A stretch of 64,000 bases of DNA from Conoideocrella luteorostrata (Eukaryota; Ascomycota; Sordariomycetes; Hypocreales; Clavicipitaceae): positions 176,707 to 240,706 of the forward strand of contig JASWJB010000027.1 in NCBI GenBank assembly GCA_032433595.1, written 5' to 3'. Positions 34,742-46,775 of this stretch are shown piece by piece. Made by a program: the position numbers and the translations under genes. Every line of letters begins with the position of its first letter. The first letter of the stretch is position 1. The notes below the pieces were generated by a model. The model saw only the letters and a program-made list of their open reading frames with translations. It was not told the DNA's origin and did no database searches.

Positions 34742-36502
34742 ATGGATTCCGACGAGGAATATTTGTCGGCCATGTCAACCGATGATGAAATAATGCAGGA
34801 ATATAGCGGCGATGAAATATCCGACGCTGAAGGTATGCTACCATTCCAAGCTCTTGACCACATGTCTTGTTTGGCACGTTAAATGGCCTCAATTCCTCCC
34901 CTCCCACGCTTCTCCGAGTTGTTCCTTGTGGCTTATTTCCTTTTAGATTTCGAAGATGATTTCGATGAACCCGATCCCGATTTTGGACTGTCGGCAAAGG
35001 ATATTAACAAGACGAGGCAGCCAGCGCACGTTATATCGTTCGACGTCCACCAACCCTCGGATATTCAGCGCCAGCAGGACGAATTCATTAACGAGGTGAA
35101 CATGATTCTGGATATGCGCAAAGAAGATGCTGCTATTTTACTGCGCCATTTCCGATGGAACAAGGAGCGGCTACTTGAGGATTACATGGATCGGCCGGAA
35201 AATGTCCTCGAGGCTGCAGGTTTAAGTAGCAAGACATCTGCGTTACCAAAGCTAGAGGCTATCCCTGGTTTCACGTGCGACATCTGCTTGGAGGACGGTG
35301 ATGACTTGCCGTCCTTTGCTTTGAAGTGCGGCCATAGATACTGCCTCCACTGCTATCGTCAATATTTGTCCCAGAAGATTAAAGGCGAGGGTGAAGCGGC
35401 CAGGATCCAATGCCCGTCAGACGGTTGTGGTCGTATACTCGATTCTCGATCACTAGACTTGCTTGTCACACCAGAGCTGGCCGGTCGGTATACCGAACTG
35501 CTCAATAGAACCTATGTTGAGGACAAGGATATGTTCAAGTGGTGTCCTGCCCCCGACTGCCCGAATGTCGTCGAGTCAGCCATCAAGAAAAAGGATCTGG
35601 ATAAGATTGTGCCGTCAGTGGAGTGTCTCTGTGGATATAGATTCTGCTTTGGTTGCCCAAATCCTGATCATCAGCCCGCTCCTTGCGAACTGGTTAAGAA
35701 GTGGCTCAAGAAATGTGCCGATGATTCCGAGACTGCCAACTGGATTTCGGCAAACACTAAGGAATGCCCAAAGTGTGGTTCAACCATCGAGAAGAACGGC
35801 GGCTGTAATCACATGACATGCAGAAAATGTAAATACGAGTTTTGCTGGATGTGCATGGGTCTTTGGTCGGAGCACGGCACTAGCTGGTACAATTGCAACC
35901 GGTTTGAGGAGAAGAGCGGCTCAGAGGCTAGAGATGCCCAAGCCAAATCTCGAACCTCACTTGAACGGTATTTGCACTACTACAATCGTTATGCCAATCA
36001 CGAACAGTCCGCCAGGCTGGACAAGGACATTGCCCAAAAGACGGAGAAGAAGATGATTCAGCTGCAATCGTCGTCTGGTATGTCGTGGATTGAAGTGCAG
36101 TACCTTAGCACAGCCTCCCAGTCTCTTCAGACGTGTCGACAAACTCTCAAATGGACTTATGCCTTTGCATTCTATCTTGCCAGGAACAATCTTACTGAGA
36201 TTTTCGAAGACAACCAGAAGGATCTTGAGATGGCTGTAGAGGATTTGTCCGAGATGTTCGAGAAGCCCATCCAAGAGCTCTCTGACTCCAAACTGAAAGT
36301 CGACATCATGGATAAGACGTCCTACTGTAACAAGCGTCGGGTTATCTTGCTCGAAGACACGGCTGAGAATCTTGCAAATGGTAAGTCAAAGTCTGCATTG
36401 AACAATCTTGAAAAACCTCACACAATCGCAACTAAACGTTCTCTAGGGCGATGGTCCTTTAATTCCGACCTGGCCGCCGTGCCGGCAACTGCTCGCCGAT
36501 AG
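34742..36502 (+). CDS. Ariadne-type RBR E3 ubiquitin ligase
   Basis: Three exons: 34742-34832, 34947-36380 and 36447-36502. The product is 526 residues, close to Ariadne-1 length. An acidic N-terminus (MDSDEEYLSAMSTDDE) is followed by a UBA-like helical region (about 75-125). RING1 spans about 141-191 (CDICLEDGDDLPSFALKCGH). The IBR is at about 230-277, and RING2 at about 304-347 with ECPKCGSTIEKNGGCNHMTC. Cys317 in NGGCNHMTC is the expected ubiquitin-thioester residue. A C-terminal Ariadne domain follows. RBR ligases take ubiquitin from a UbcH7-like E2 onto this Cys before transfer. The reading frame is open back to 34496 and could encode a Lys/Arg-rich extension, but it has no earlier ATG, so 34742 is the first start unless an upstream exon exists. 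Confidence 0.95.
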
Positions 36503-37906
36503 GCAACAGAGCCCAGCTCGGCTTTTGGCTACATATCAAGGACACTTTTACTACGCGGGCATCGTGGTACCTAAATATTTCCTGCTGATAAAGATTGGTC
36601 TTCATTAAAATGATTTTACGATGACCGTCAGATGAGAATCTCGGCAAGACATGACCAACGCAGGCAAGCAGCGTGGAACACTCGGTGCATACCATAACTG
36701 CGATACAATATACCATACTCTCGCGCCTTTCATTATGGTCAGCCGTTCAATTTTTCTTCTTTTTTTCTCCATTTTCTCGGCAGTCCTGTCATGGCACAGG
36801 CGTTTTTGGGAAGCACACGACCACCGGTGTTTGGCTCTTTTTATCAACTGATTTGTGGTACGATTATATATTATGCTCCATGGCACACACTCATGCCAGC
36901 CTGATTTATTTATTGGCTGACTGGTCGCATGGAAATGATGGTAAAGGAGTCATGTTGAAGCATTTGTACAGCGAAAGTCAGGTACTGTGATAGATCCAAG
37001 AATAAGCATTTCATCCTAGAGGTTTTTTCTCAATTTATGTTGCACGTAAAAGTCCGATCAATTCAGTTGAGTCAGAGTTTGCGTTGGACTTAAATAATGC
37101 ATGCAGTCTTTTGCTTCTACAAAGTCTGCGTCAATGTGGTTGCAAAGTCGGAGCGCGAACACGATCGCGAACTCTTGCGGATAGCTTCATTCTACGAAAC
37201 CCTGAACTGACCTCTGCTCACAGCCTGACTCACACTCACACTCACACGCACATTTACACTCACACAGTGCCACACAACGCATGACGCAAGTCCATTACTG
37301 TGAACATCAAAGTGTTTGGTCAATGAATGCGCTCCGGCAGTTTATAGCTGGCACCTATGGCGTTTGAAATTAACGAATGAAATACATTTTTAACACAGCG
37401 CGTTCTTCCATGCGTGCATTAAGATAGAACTACACAAAACATGACAGGGTACAGCTTGGGAGTGCTATCCAGTTTTTAGTCTCGAATTGCAAGCAATTGG
37501 AAAAAAATATACCAAGTGATGGATTGCTGAGGTGTGTAAACTAAGCGAACTATTTGCCACCTATCACTAGTCAACAATACTGTTTATAACTCTTTCCTCT
37601 GATGCCAATATCTCTATTCAAACTTGGTTGCACCAACAACAAGCTCCCTTGCAACATTAGTCAATTGCAAGATCCCCCTGCCTCATAACAGAGGGATCTT
37701 TATCAAAACGCCCAATACAACAGAAAGAGTCATCATTTTCGTACACTGCTAATACTCCGCCCAGACAGATACAACTGAAAGCAAGATAGACCAACGCCTG
37801 GAAATGCTCAAGGGACGCCAAGTTTATACAGCTGAAGAGCTAGCGACGGACCAAAGGCAGCCCCGTCCCCCAGATGGACTTTTAGCCGCCCAAACACAAA
37901 TGTCTC
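36503..37906. other. Convergent 3' intergenic region
   Basis: 1.4 kb between the RBR gene (+) and EXO1 (-). It holds a CACACT/CACTCA microsatellite at 37229-37266. No gene or RNA gene was recognised. Confidence 0.55.
37229..37266 (+). repeat. (CACACT)n microsatellite
   Basis: Several CACACT/CACTCA units with a few substitutions. Confidence 0.8.
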
Positions 37907-40301
37907 TCACGAGAATGCAAATTGTGACAGATTCAACTTTCTCGGGGGTAGTTCGAGCTCATCTTCCACCTCGCCGTCACTGTCGGGGATGATCTGGTCT
38001 TCGCTTCCACGGGGTCTGTTCAACGCCTCCACCTCGGCCATATCAACCTTTGGCAGTGGCACGAAGGAGGGATTTACAGGCAAGCCCTTTGCCAAGTCGT
38101 TGCCCATCTTGGGCCTGGGTTTGGACTTGGGCTGCTGCGGCGACGTTATCGGACTAGTGGCGCGTGCCCCGAGTCTTTGCAGAGGAGTCATTCGTGAGGC
38201 GGCTGTCGATGGCCCGGTTGATGGAGTAGGTCCTATGCTAAAGACCGACGACTGCAAGGACATGGACGATGACGGAGTTGATGAGGTTCTGGACGAAAAC
38301 GTGAACCGACTAAGATTTGGTCGTGATGGGGTTGTGAGTGGCCGCGGCCTGGGCTTGACGGACATCGGAGGAGGCATCACAGTATCGGTTGGGACGGCCA
38401 ACGCGTCTTCTTTTGTTTGAGATGGTACTGTGATTTCCGTGTTTTGACTGATATTTTGGCTTGTCGATTGACTATCATCTTCTGTCGAACCCTGGCTGGG
38501 TCCTTGCTCCGAGGGTTGCGACTCGTCGTTGAATATGGCAATAGACCTTTCTCGTTTGTTTAGTGGTTTCCATCCATCAAAGTCAGGAAGGTCACGTAGA
38601 CTTTCTTCGATTGAATCGTCTGAGAATAAGTATGCATCGCTCCTCGCTCGAGTTGGACTGGTCTTGGTCTTGGGCGGAGGGAAAAATTTGCTCCTCTTTG
38701 GTGATCCGTCTACGTCTCCCTCCTCATCACATAAGCGGACCTTCTTCTTTGGCCGGTTCGGAGGTTCTGACTGAGGAGCTCCTGATGGCGATGGGAGACT
38801 GTTGTCGTCGGATGCTCTTGTTGGGGCAGGGCTGCTTGCAACGCGTGCAAGCATGCTTGAAATCGGCTCTGTTCGTCGTCGTCGAAGCGTAGGAGAGGTT
38901 CTGACCGGAGCAGAGCTTGTCCTCCTTGGGGTTGAAATTGTAGCACTGGTGGCTTGACCGGCGCTGTCGACATATGGCCGGGGTAAGGGGAAAACCCGTG
39001 GGACCAATCCTCCATCAGTAATCTGCGCAACTCTTTGAGGGTCGACAGAAAAGCAATTGGGGTCCATTTCTCCCATGGGGACTCGGCTATGTCCCTTGAA
39101 ATAAGATGTAATTGGCTTTCTAGGTGGCTGAGTTATACATGTTGTTTGAGAATGTCTCCTCTTAGAAGGCGTCGTAGCGATGACGATGGGTGCTTTCGTG
39201 ATCGGATTGATATCGCCAGTGGCAATGCCTCTCGCAAGTTCAGGTTCAACATGCGCGCCAATAAAGGGCATCTCCTTGGCGGTTCGAGCACCGTCTAGTT
39301 CCGTGAGATGAACCAACTCCTTTTTGTTTGGACAAAACACCCATTGATGCAGAAAAGTCAATTCTGCTTGGTAAAATTGGGTTAGATAATTCTCCGATAT
39401 ACGCTTCCCCTCAAACTGTAGCATGCGAACAACTCGTTCCGGAGTCTTCGACTTTCGTAGCATACGGTAGGCAGTTTTCAGTCCAACCCCTGGCAAGCCC
39501 TCAATATAATCGCAGCCGCTCATGATAGCCATTCGCCTGAAGTCAGAATCGGACCATCCAGTCAAGGACACTTCTCGACAAGCACAGAAATCACGCCGAT
39601 TGATTTCAATGCAATTGCCATACTGGTCCAGTTTTGTCAACAAGCGTTTGGCGCCGAATACAAGGAGGTCAGAGTCATCTGAAAGAATCCCATTGACTAA
39701 GCCTTGGCGTTCCAAATACACTAGCTGCGCATCTGCTTCATAAGGGGCCACCACATAGGGGACACCCATTTGCTTCAGTTCTTGGATGAGGGTTGACGCC
39801 ATTTCAGGGGTAATGTCGATGCATTTTTGAAACTCTTGGGTAGCTTGGGATGACTTGCCCGCTTTGAGCAGTTCATTTGCGAGTTTCGTTTTCTCCTCTC
39901 GTTTCTTTGCTCGGGAGTCCTCCGTGGCTGCTTTACTTGGCAGATAATCACCGTCAAACACCATGTACGGGGTGACACCAAAATGCTTCAGCATTCGCAC
40001 ACGATGCATAGCTGCGGTCACATATCTAGTATATCGAGTTAGAACTGACTTGGCAAGGAGTGTGTACGGAAAAGACACTAACCTTCTGGTTGGCTTGCCT
40101 TGGCCAAGTTCAACGGCGCAGGAGTAGGCAGCTCGGTGCAGCCATCCGTACGCATCAACAGCGAGAATCTCGCCATTGCATTTCTTGAGTTCCGTCGGAC
40201 GCTGGATAGACTTGAGCAAAGGCAGCAGCCCTGGCAAAAGTTAATTTTCGGGATAAAATAAGCGGAAAAAAAAAATTGAGGCACGAACCTGACACGCCCA
40301 T
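37907..40301 (-). CDS. EXO1: Exonuclease 1 (FEN1/XPG family)
   Basis: Three exons: 40301-40289 (13 bp), 40230-40083 and 40025-37907. The product is 759 residues. The first exon encodes only MGVS plus one base and splices to GLLPLLKSIQ, giving the correct Exo1 N-terminus. The N region holds AVDAYGWLHRAAYSC and MVFDGDYLPSK. The I region holds VAPYEADAQLVYLERQGLV, ILSDDSDLLVFG and the helix-hairpin-helix block MSGCDYIEGLPGVGLKTAY. The acidic metal ligands are all present. The last ~400 residues are Ser/Thr/Pro-rich and disordered, the usual place for Mlh1/PCNA contacts. Exo1 is a 5'-3' exonuclease and flap endonuclease in mismatch repair and DNA end resection. It is divergent from TMA16 and convergent with the RBR gene. 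Confidence 0.95.
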
Positions 40302-41307
40302 TGTGACTGCTACGACACGACGCGGAGTCCGAAAATCGTTGCCGTCGTAGTGTATTGGTACGTGTGTTATCGAAGGTATGTCAACAACATGAGGAGAGGT
40401 TACAATGCCGCTGCACTGGCTTGCGAGTCTTATATTTTTTCGTTAATGTTCTGGTAGGCGTGGTGTCAATGGAAACCCAACGTGTGAGATATTTTGCCGC
40501 GAAACCAAAAAAAAAAGAACCGAGTATGACGGAGCTTGAAGTAAATTAGAAGACGCGAGATGCGGACCGTGTATCGGGGATATTGGAGCGCGTAAGCATC
40601 GGATGAAGAATCTGTTCAAGTTGAGGTACAAGGACCGAAGTAGGGACAAAGGAGAGTCAGCCGCAGAAGCAAGATGCAGGTCGACATGCCAACTTTGGAT
40701 AGACGGGATGCTGGGCGCGGTTGCTGCCAGGCTAGCAGCTGTTTGGAGAGAGACGTCGTATGGACTGGACTGCACAATAGTCATTAACAGGCTGGTGCTG
40801 GAGCCCAAAGCTGAACGTCGACCTCAGCGTCGGCACCAATGCAGTAACTAACTTTGCAGGTAGGACAATGACTACACCGCCGGTGCACTCGTCAACATGA
40901 GATGAGAGCCTTGGCTTGAGCTGTTGCTGTATTCGAAAGGTGAAAGCAATGTTTGAAGGACGAAAGCCAGTCGACAGGGTAAAGCCTCGTCTTAACGCGT
41001 GCCAAATGCTGGTGCTCATGTACTTGGTACGGACTGCGACTACCTATTACATACCGATGAATGGAGTCTGGTCCAAATAGGACGCGTTGATTGACATGGC
41101 ACGGTGTGTGACAGTCAGGCGCGGGTCGCGATGGCCTGGGGTACCTTTCACACGGTGAGAGTCAACGTCCAAAAGGGGTTAGATCCCGTGCTAGCATCCC
41201 CCCGGCAACATCAAGTCTCAGTTCTTCAACTCAAATCGGTCCTGCCATCCGTTTTTCGAGACGGTCCACATGAATGAATGTCTCTGAGATTGGAGTTTAT
41301 TTGAGTG

Positions 41308-41323
41308 TACTCCGTACGGAGTA
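41308..41323. repeat. 16-bp perfect palindrome TACTCCGTACGGAGTA
   Basis: Two copies of the dispersed 9-mer in inverted orientation share their middle TA. The result is a fully self-complementary 16-mer about 460 bp upstream of the TMA16 start. Confidence 0.85.
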
Positions 41324-41595
41324 GTGTAATCTATGATTTGCAAAGATTCACTTTTCTTTAACACATGTGCGTTGAAATGACGGGACCTGACCGGGCTCCG
41401 ATAGTACCTCCTTGTCGGAGCGACCCTTGTCTCTTTTAGCTCCATTTTATCGTTGCTTTTGGTGAGACTGGGTGAGAATGAATGGGAAGAATTATGAGTT
41501 CTTTGGTAGCAACTAGCCGGACCAGATGTGGGCAATTAAGAAAGTCGTTGTTGATGGTGAAGTCAAGTTTTTGTACTCCCTAAGCCAGGCTCTTC

Positions 41596-41611
41596 TACTC
41601 CGTACTCCGTA
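41596..41611. repeat. Overlapping direct pair of TACTCCGTA
   Basis: TACTCCGTA at 41596-41604 and again at 41603-41611 in the same orientation, about 170 bp before the TMA16 start codon. Confidence 0.85.
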
Positions 41612-41781
41612 CTATGAAAGGCGCTGGAGTGCTCAATAGTTACCGCCGGACCCTGAGCGTGCATGTGGGGCGCTCCAGCCACGGACTGGCCGCTTGATGT
41701 CGCAAACACTTTTTTTCTTTTTGACGAGGCTGCAGGTCGCAAAGAGACAAGACCCTTGCACATGAATTCAACAAATCCAAG

Positions 41782-42511
41782 ATGCCCAGCTCACTGCAAA
41801 AGACACGCAAGCACATCGCCAAGAAGCGCAATGGCGAGGTCAATGCTCTGCATGTCAAGTCGAGAGATTCGCTGCGCTTGCACAAAGCTGGTGTTCGTGA
41901 CCAGAGGCTAGAGAAGCTCGCCGCGGCAAGAGGAAAAAGAGAACAGCCTATCGGTATGAATTTGTATCCGAGTGGAAGTTGATGTATTACCATTGCCTTT
42001 GGCTCACTGTATTCTTTAGTCGATCGAGTGGCCTTCTTTCAAGAATGTCTGGCTGAGATGAACAATGAACCATTTGATGTGGAATCCGTTAAATCGCAAA
42101 TCCAAAAGTGAGCCCAACTGCATAATCTGCTTGATGGCAGTCGATTGCTAAGTAAGAAGCAGATTCATCCACCAGTATGATGAAGAATATGACAGCATCA
42201 AGAAGGCACGCCGACCTGGCCGGCCTGCCAGTGCCAGGGAGGACCTGCTCAAGATAAAGATTGCCGCCTTGGAGGAAGAGTATCAAAACGGGTTTGGTAG
42301 GTTGAGCGAAGCACCTGTTCCGTGTGTTTTTGTCTCCATAGATGACACTAACATCTCGTTAGTGCTCCCGGACTTCACATCTGCTGAGAGTGCAAAGCTT
42401 TTGGAGAACTGGAAGGGGGAATGGGCTTACCTGATGTCACTCTCTTGGGTCAAAGTATCGGTCGCTGGCCAGCCAAGACCCTCTGAATTTCCTTCAAAAG
42501 GCATCAGTTGA
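41782..42511 (+). CDS. TMA16: Translation machinery-associated protein 16
   Basis: Four exons: 41782-41953, 42020-42107, 42163-42296 and 42363-42511. The product is 180 residues, the normal Tma16 length. The N-terminus is very basic (MPSSLQKTRKHIAKKRNGEV), with HVKSRDSLRLHKAGVRDQRL next. The mid part carries ARRPGRPASAREDLLKIKI, and the C-terminal part carries VLPDFTSAESAKLLENWKGE, all family hallmarks. Tma16 associates with 60S pre-ribosomes. The four exons share consistent phases. The first exon alone would read through the donor into a short false C-terminus. Confidence 0.93.
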
Positions 42512-43346
42512 GAATAGAATACTGACGGAAAATCTGACCGGCAACACGAGCGTTGGCTGCCGAAACCGTCATTCGAGTCACGAATTTAGTGTTGTGTCTC
42601 AAATCTAGGTGGATTTTGAATCGGAGCATGAGCCGTGCTTCGAGGCAACAAAGAATTGGACAGCTGCTTATGCAATGTAGGATCTTGGGGGAGTCGATGT
42701 AGAAAGGAAAGGAAAGACATCTATCACCCTTAGTGTCTAGCAACCTCATGTTTAATGAGCGGCTTGGAAGGATGCTCCAGCCACCCGTGGTAGATGGAGG
42801 GCGCCTGACACGAAGAGGATTCTCAAAAACTGTTTTAAGTGGCGTTTGCGGCGTTGAAAAGCAAAAGCAACTGACTTTCTGAGCATTATGGCCATCACAA
42901 TTGGCTCGGTTTCTGCACAATCATGTCTCTTAGAATCGCAACGAACTAATGACTACCAACAGCACTACCGTAAACTACCCATTCGGAGATGGGCAATTAT
43001 TATACTTCATTTCCATCCATTAACAATAGTACCGTGATATATGCAGCAATACTATTGAGTGCATCTCCTACTCCGTAGTTATTGTTCATATCTCAGAACA
43101 AATCATGCCCATGACATCCCTGCACGTCACGTGCAGTCGTGGACCCCTGCCCACCCTCAATGCCAGCTACCCATGCCAGCATCCTTAAAAATTTCAGAAC
43201 CTCAGAAACGTCAATCATTGTGCCCACCCCTGGAGGTAATAATTTTCCCATCCTTTTCTCCTCATCTGCGCTCCAGCCCAAAATAACCTCCCTCCCTCCC
43301 CAACAACACGGACAACAACAACAGCAACAAAATCACACATATCATA
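42512..43346. other. Intergenic, TMA16 to MAM33
   Basis: 835 bp. A TACTCCGTA copy lies at 43069. The 80 bp before the MAM33 start are C/A/T-rich and lack G, typical of a fungal leader. No gene is seen. Confidence 0.55.
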
Positions 43347-44314
43347 ATGCTTTCCATCCGAAGCCTCGCGCGATCTGCGCCTCGAGCCGTCGCCCGCCTC
43401 ACTACCGCTTCAATGTCCGGTGTCGCCCGCCGCAACACCTTCATCAAGACCTCAGCAGTTAGCGCTCTACAGTCATCGACCCGCGCTGCGTTCTCAACAA
43501 CCATCGGTCGCCGCGCCGCCGACGGCGAGACCGATGACGAGCTGGCTGCTAAGCTTGAGAGCGAGATACAGATCGAAGAGGACATGAAGGCGCAAGAGCA
43601 GCAGCCAGCTAGTATCAAGGACTTTTTAGATAACAGCCCCTTCGAGCTGATTGACACTCCTGGCCAGGAGCTCGTCAAGCTGACTCGCGAGTTCGGAAAC
43701 GAGAAGTAAGTGTTATACCTGAGAAGTTTTGAATTCCTTTGGGGTTTTTAATGTGCGGCTGTGTTAACCCCCCCGCTAGAATTACCGTCAGCTTCTCTAT
43801 CGCCGACATCACCAACTACGACCCCTACACTGAGGACGCCGCCCTCGAAGACGAAGAATTCGACGAGTCTGTCCAGTCATCTGGCAAGCAGCAGAACGCC
43901 AATAGCCACCCCGAAGAAAATATCGACGAAATGGATGAGGAGCTCGACGACGAGGCTGCAGCCCCCATTAACCTCTCCATTGTTGTCGAGAAGCCCGGCA
44001 AGACGGCAGGTGCTCTCAACATTGATGCCACTGCCCAAGACGGCAATATTGTCGTCGAGAATATGTTCTTCTATGAGGACGCCAAAGTCGCCAAGATCGA
44101 GAGCCCCGAGTCGGCGCAGAAGCGTGCCGATGTGTACCCTGGCCCTCCTTTCGGAAGCCTCGACGAGGATCTGCAGGTTCTGATGGAGCGCTTCCTCGAG
44201 GAGCGTGGTATCACGCAAGCTCTGGCTGTATTTGTGCCAGACTATGTTGATGTCAAGGAGCAGAAGGAGTATCTCCGATGGCTGAGCAACGTCAAGGCCT
44301 TCATTGATGCTTAA
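43347..44314 (+). CDS. MAM33: Mitochondrial acidic protein Mam33 (p32/gC1qR family)
   Basis: Two exons: 43347-43705 and 43780-44314, with a 74-bp intron (donor GTAAGT). The product is 297 residues. The N-terminal ~55 residues are Arg/Ser/Ala-rich (MLSIRSLARSAPRAVARL) and fit a mitochondrial matrix presequence. The mature part has the p32 order: a LESEIQIEEDMK helix, GNEKITVSFSIADITNYDP, a long acidic loop, PINLSIVVEKPGK and ENMFFYEDAKVAK. The C-terminal pair of helices (DEDLQVLMERFLEERGI; EYLRWLSNVKAFIDA) completes it. p32 trimers are doughnut-shaped and acidic on one face; yeast Mam33 supports mitochondrial translation and respiratory growth. Confidence 0.94.
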
Positions 44315-45065
44315 ACTGTTTGTCACAAAATGAAATACCAATTCTACACCTGCGTCATTACCGGTATAATAGTACTGCCAGGCAAGGAGCGGATGATGGA
44401 GCTTCGATCCAAAATCGTGTCTAAATACCTTTGCGCGAAAAGTATCCTGCTGACTTATTTGGTTGGCGGGAATATCTTCAGCCTCATTTTACCTCTCACT
44501 CATTTGTAACATTAGTAGCAGTTTATCTGCTTGTATAAGGATGGAGAAAATGTAAAGATAAGCGGAGTTATGAATACAAAGTTTAATGTCCAATTGTTGT
44601 GGTTAGGTGACTTGTGGTCAATCCTGCTGCGTATCAGAACATATACACCCAGAAGACGCCAGTCCCTTGTGAAGGCTATTTGAGCTCATGTCAGACCAAA
44701 GGTTGGATTGTCATGATAAAAAAAAAAACGCTAAGATCAGTCAACAAGCAATATTGACGTATCATCTCAACAATAACCAACCACTGAAATCTATGCCACC
44801 CCCTCACTGTCTAAACGCCTTCCCACCTCCAGCATGCGTCTCCACGCCCTCATCTCCAGAAGAGTAAAGCAGCAGAAAAAAAAAAGTTGAATAAACCCCA
44901 AATGATCAACTCCGTAAATAAGTTGGCAATGCATGTGTCTCGTAACGCGTATTCAACCCGGCAATAACGAGGGTAAAACTCGACGTCCATCATTGTAGCT
45001 GCCAACGACCCTTTCTTCCTATGCTGTTTGTGTATGTAAATTATTTAAAAACGGGTTGGAGGCAT
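44315..45065. other. Convergent 3' intergenic region
   Basis: 750 bp between MAM33 (+) and the oxysterol-binding protein gene (-). It is AT-rich with A runs near 44720 and 44875. No gene is seen. Confidence 0.55.
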
Positions 45066-46775
45066 TTACAAAATACCCTCCATGGACCATTCGCCCCTTT
45101 GAGCGCGCTCTAGCACTGCCTTGCCTTTCTCTGTCAGATCGGGCTTTCCACCATTTCCTACGACGTGCTCGAAAAATACGGGTTGCCATGTCTCATTGTT
45201 CTTCTCCCGCTCTTTGGCCTTCTGTCGCTGTTGTTCTTCGAGCTCGACTTTGATTTCAGTGGCTTTAGAGTACTGTTTGGCATGAATAGCTTTGGTAACG
45301 CCTCCCCACATGGTGAGGGATTCGTTGGGAAGTTGTTGGTCTTCAGGTGGGAGAAGCTTTGACGCTACGTGAAGAGGCTCGACGTCGATAATGGTGTATT
45401 GGTGTTCGGGAGGGACAGATTTCTGGCAACTTTTAGAGAGGCGTAAATACGGCAATGTCATGTGCGTACTTACCACTGGTTTGGGGCCGATCGTGAAGAC
45501 GACCTTCTCTCTCCACGGGCCACTCAGCCGAATGAGCACGTCTTCATCGGGAACATCTTGAACTCGAGTCTTGTTGTCATTCTGAGGATCGTACCGGAAA
45601 ATAACGCCGTCAATCTTGTTTGTTGTCCGACCTAACCAGCCCTCATCCACATAGTGAAGAATGGCTTTAAGCTTAGTCTCGGGACAAGTGATGTAAGCCA
45701 TTTCGCTAACGGATACGCTGAGAGAACCTCGCAGAATTCCACCCAGATGAGCGGCAGGATGTGTGAGTTGGTACGTCTCACCGCCAAACTTGTCCAACGA
45801 GATGAAGATACCCATGTTGTGCTCGCCAGGCAGGACTTTGACGGATGTGCCCGTAAACTTGGCAGTAATTTGATCGAAACCTCGAGCGGTAAGGCCTCGT
45901 TCTGGACATGTGATGTGAAAAGCGCTCACAGGAGGATGGTGAGAAGTCTGCTCAGTGAGATATGAGACTCTGATTGATTTTTTGTCTGGCGTTGAGGAGC
46001 CATGCTTGGGCACAGATAAGGAGACGGTGGACTCGTTTTTGTCGCTCTTGGGAGGCACTTTCAAGCTACGCAATGAACCCTTGTCTGACCCTGACGCGTA
46101 ACCATTAAGTTCCGTAGTTTCGATCCTGGGTGCATTGTCTTCTGTCTCCCAGTTACACTGTATACAACGTATTGTCAGCGACCACAACAAGCCTCATGTT
46201 CCCTTTCCACATGTCCACACCGCTTATACTAGGCCATGAGGCTGCTTGGACGTTTTGAACATACCCTGAAAAATTCTCCCAGGCAGGAATTGTACGGTTT
46301 GCAGGGCTTGCCTTTGGCGTATTTCAAATCTTTTGTCAGCCAGAAGCGGATGACTTCGAGCATGCGATCAAGGGGTTCCTCCGAAGTGCCGATAGCGATG
46401 AAGGCATTCGGGGCATCGAGGTAAGTCCAATATTCAAGGTTAGGGGTTGGCTCCAAAAGCTGCGAAGGGAGGGAAAATCGAACGGCGGCGAGATCAGATA
46501 CACCTATGAATCTATCAAACAGTGATCAGCAAATTGCGATTATTTTGTTTGTGATGTGCAGATGTCGCCTAGTTCTCCGACCTCGCACCACGAGAAAGCT
46601 CTTTAGTGCCGGTGGGTAAAACAGCAAGTCTCACCACAACTTGTCACAGGTCCTTGGGGGAAAGCATTAAAAACACCTACTTCTTAAGAATACCCAAAAA
46701 CGTTCGCAACTTGGAGCCCTCGCTCTGCGGTTCATCTGGCGCATCAACCGTGGGAGGCGCTGCCGATGACGACAT
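45066..46775 (-). CDS. Short oxysterol-binding protein (Kes1/Osh4-like)
   Basis: Four exons: 46775-46681, 46511-46265, 46157-45474 and 45422-45066. The product is 460 residues. The family signature EQTSHHPPVSAF is present. The lid and early core are seen as FIGVSDLAAVRFSLPSQLLE and KPYNSCLGEFFRCNWE, and the sterol/PI4P tunnel strands as FDQITAKFTGTSVKV and ILHYVDEGWLGR. There is no PH domain, ankyrin repeat or FFAT-type extension, so this is the short, soluble class. Such proteins exchange sterol or phosphatidylserine for PI4P between the ER and Golgi or plasma membrane. Relative to yeast Kes1 it has a Ser/Lys-rich insert (about 130-165). The 51-bp third intron is a multiple of three and free of stops, so it could be mistaken for exon; splicing is preferred because of its GTAAGT donor. 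Confidence 0.92.

Larger units (their letters stand above)
40302..41781. other. Divergent promoter region EXO1/TMA16
   Basis: 1.5 kb between divergent start codons with no supported gene. It contains the 16-bp palindrome made of two inverted 9-mers at 41308-41323 and two further overlapping 9-mers at 41596-41611. Confidence 0.55.
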
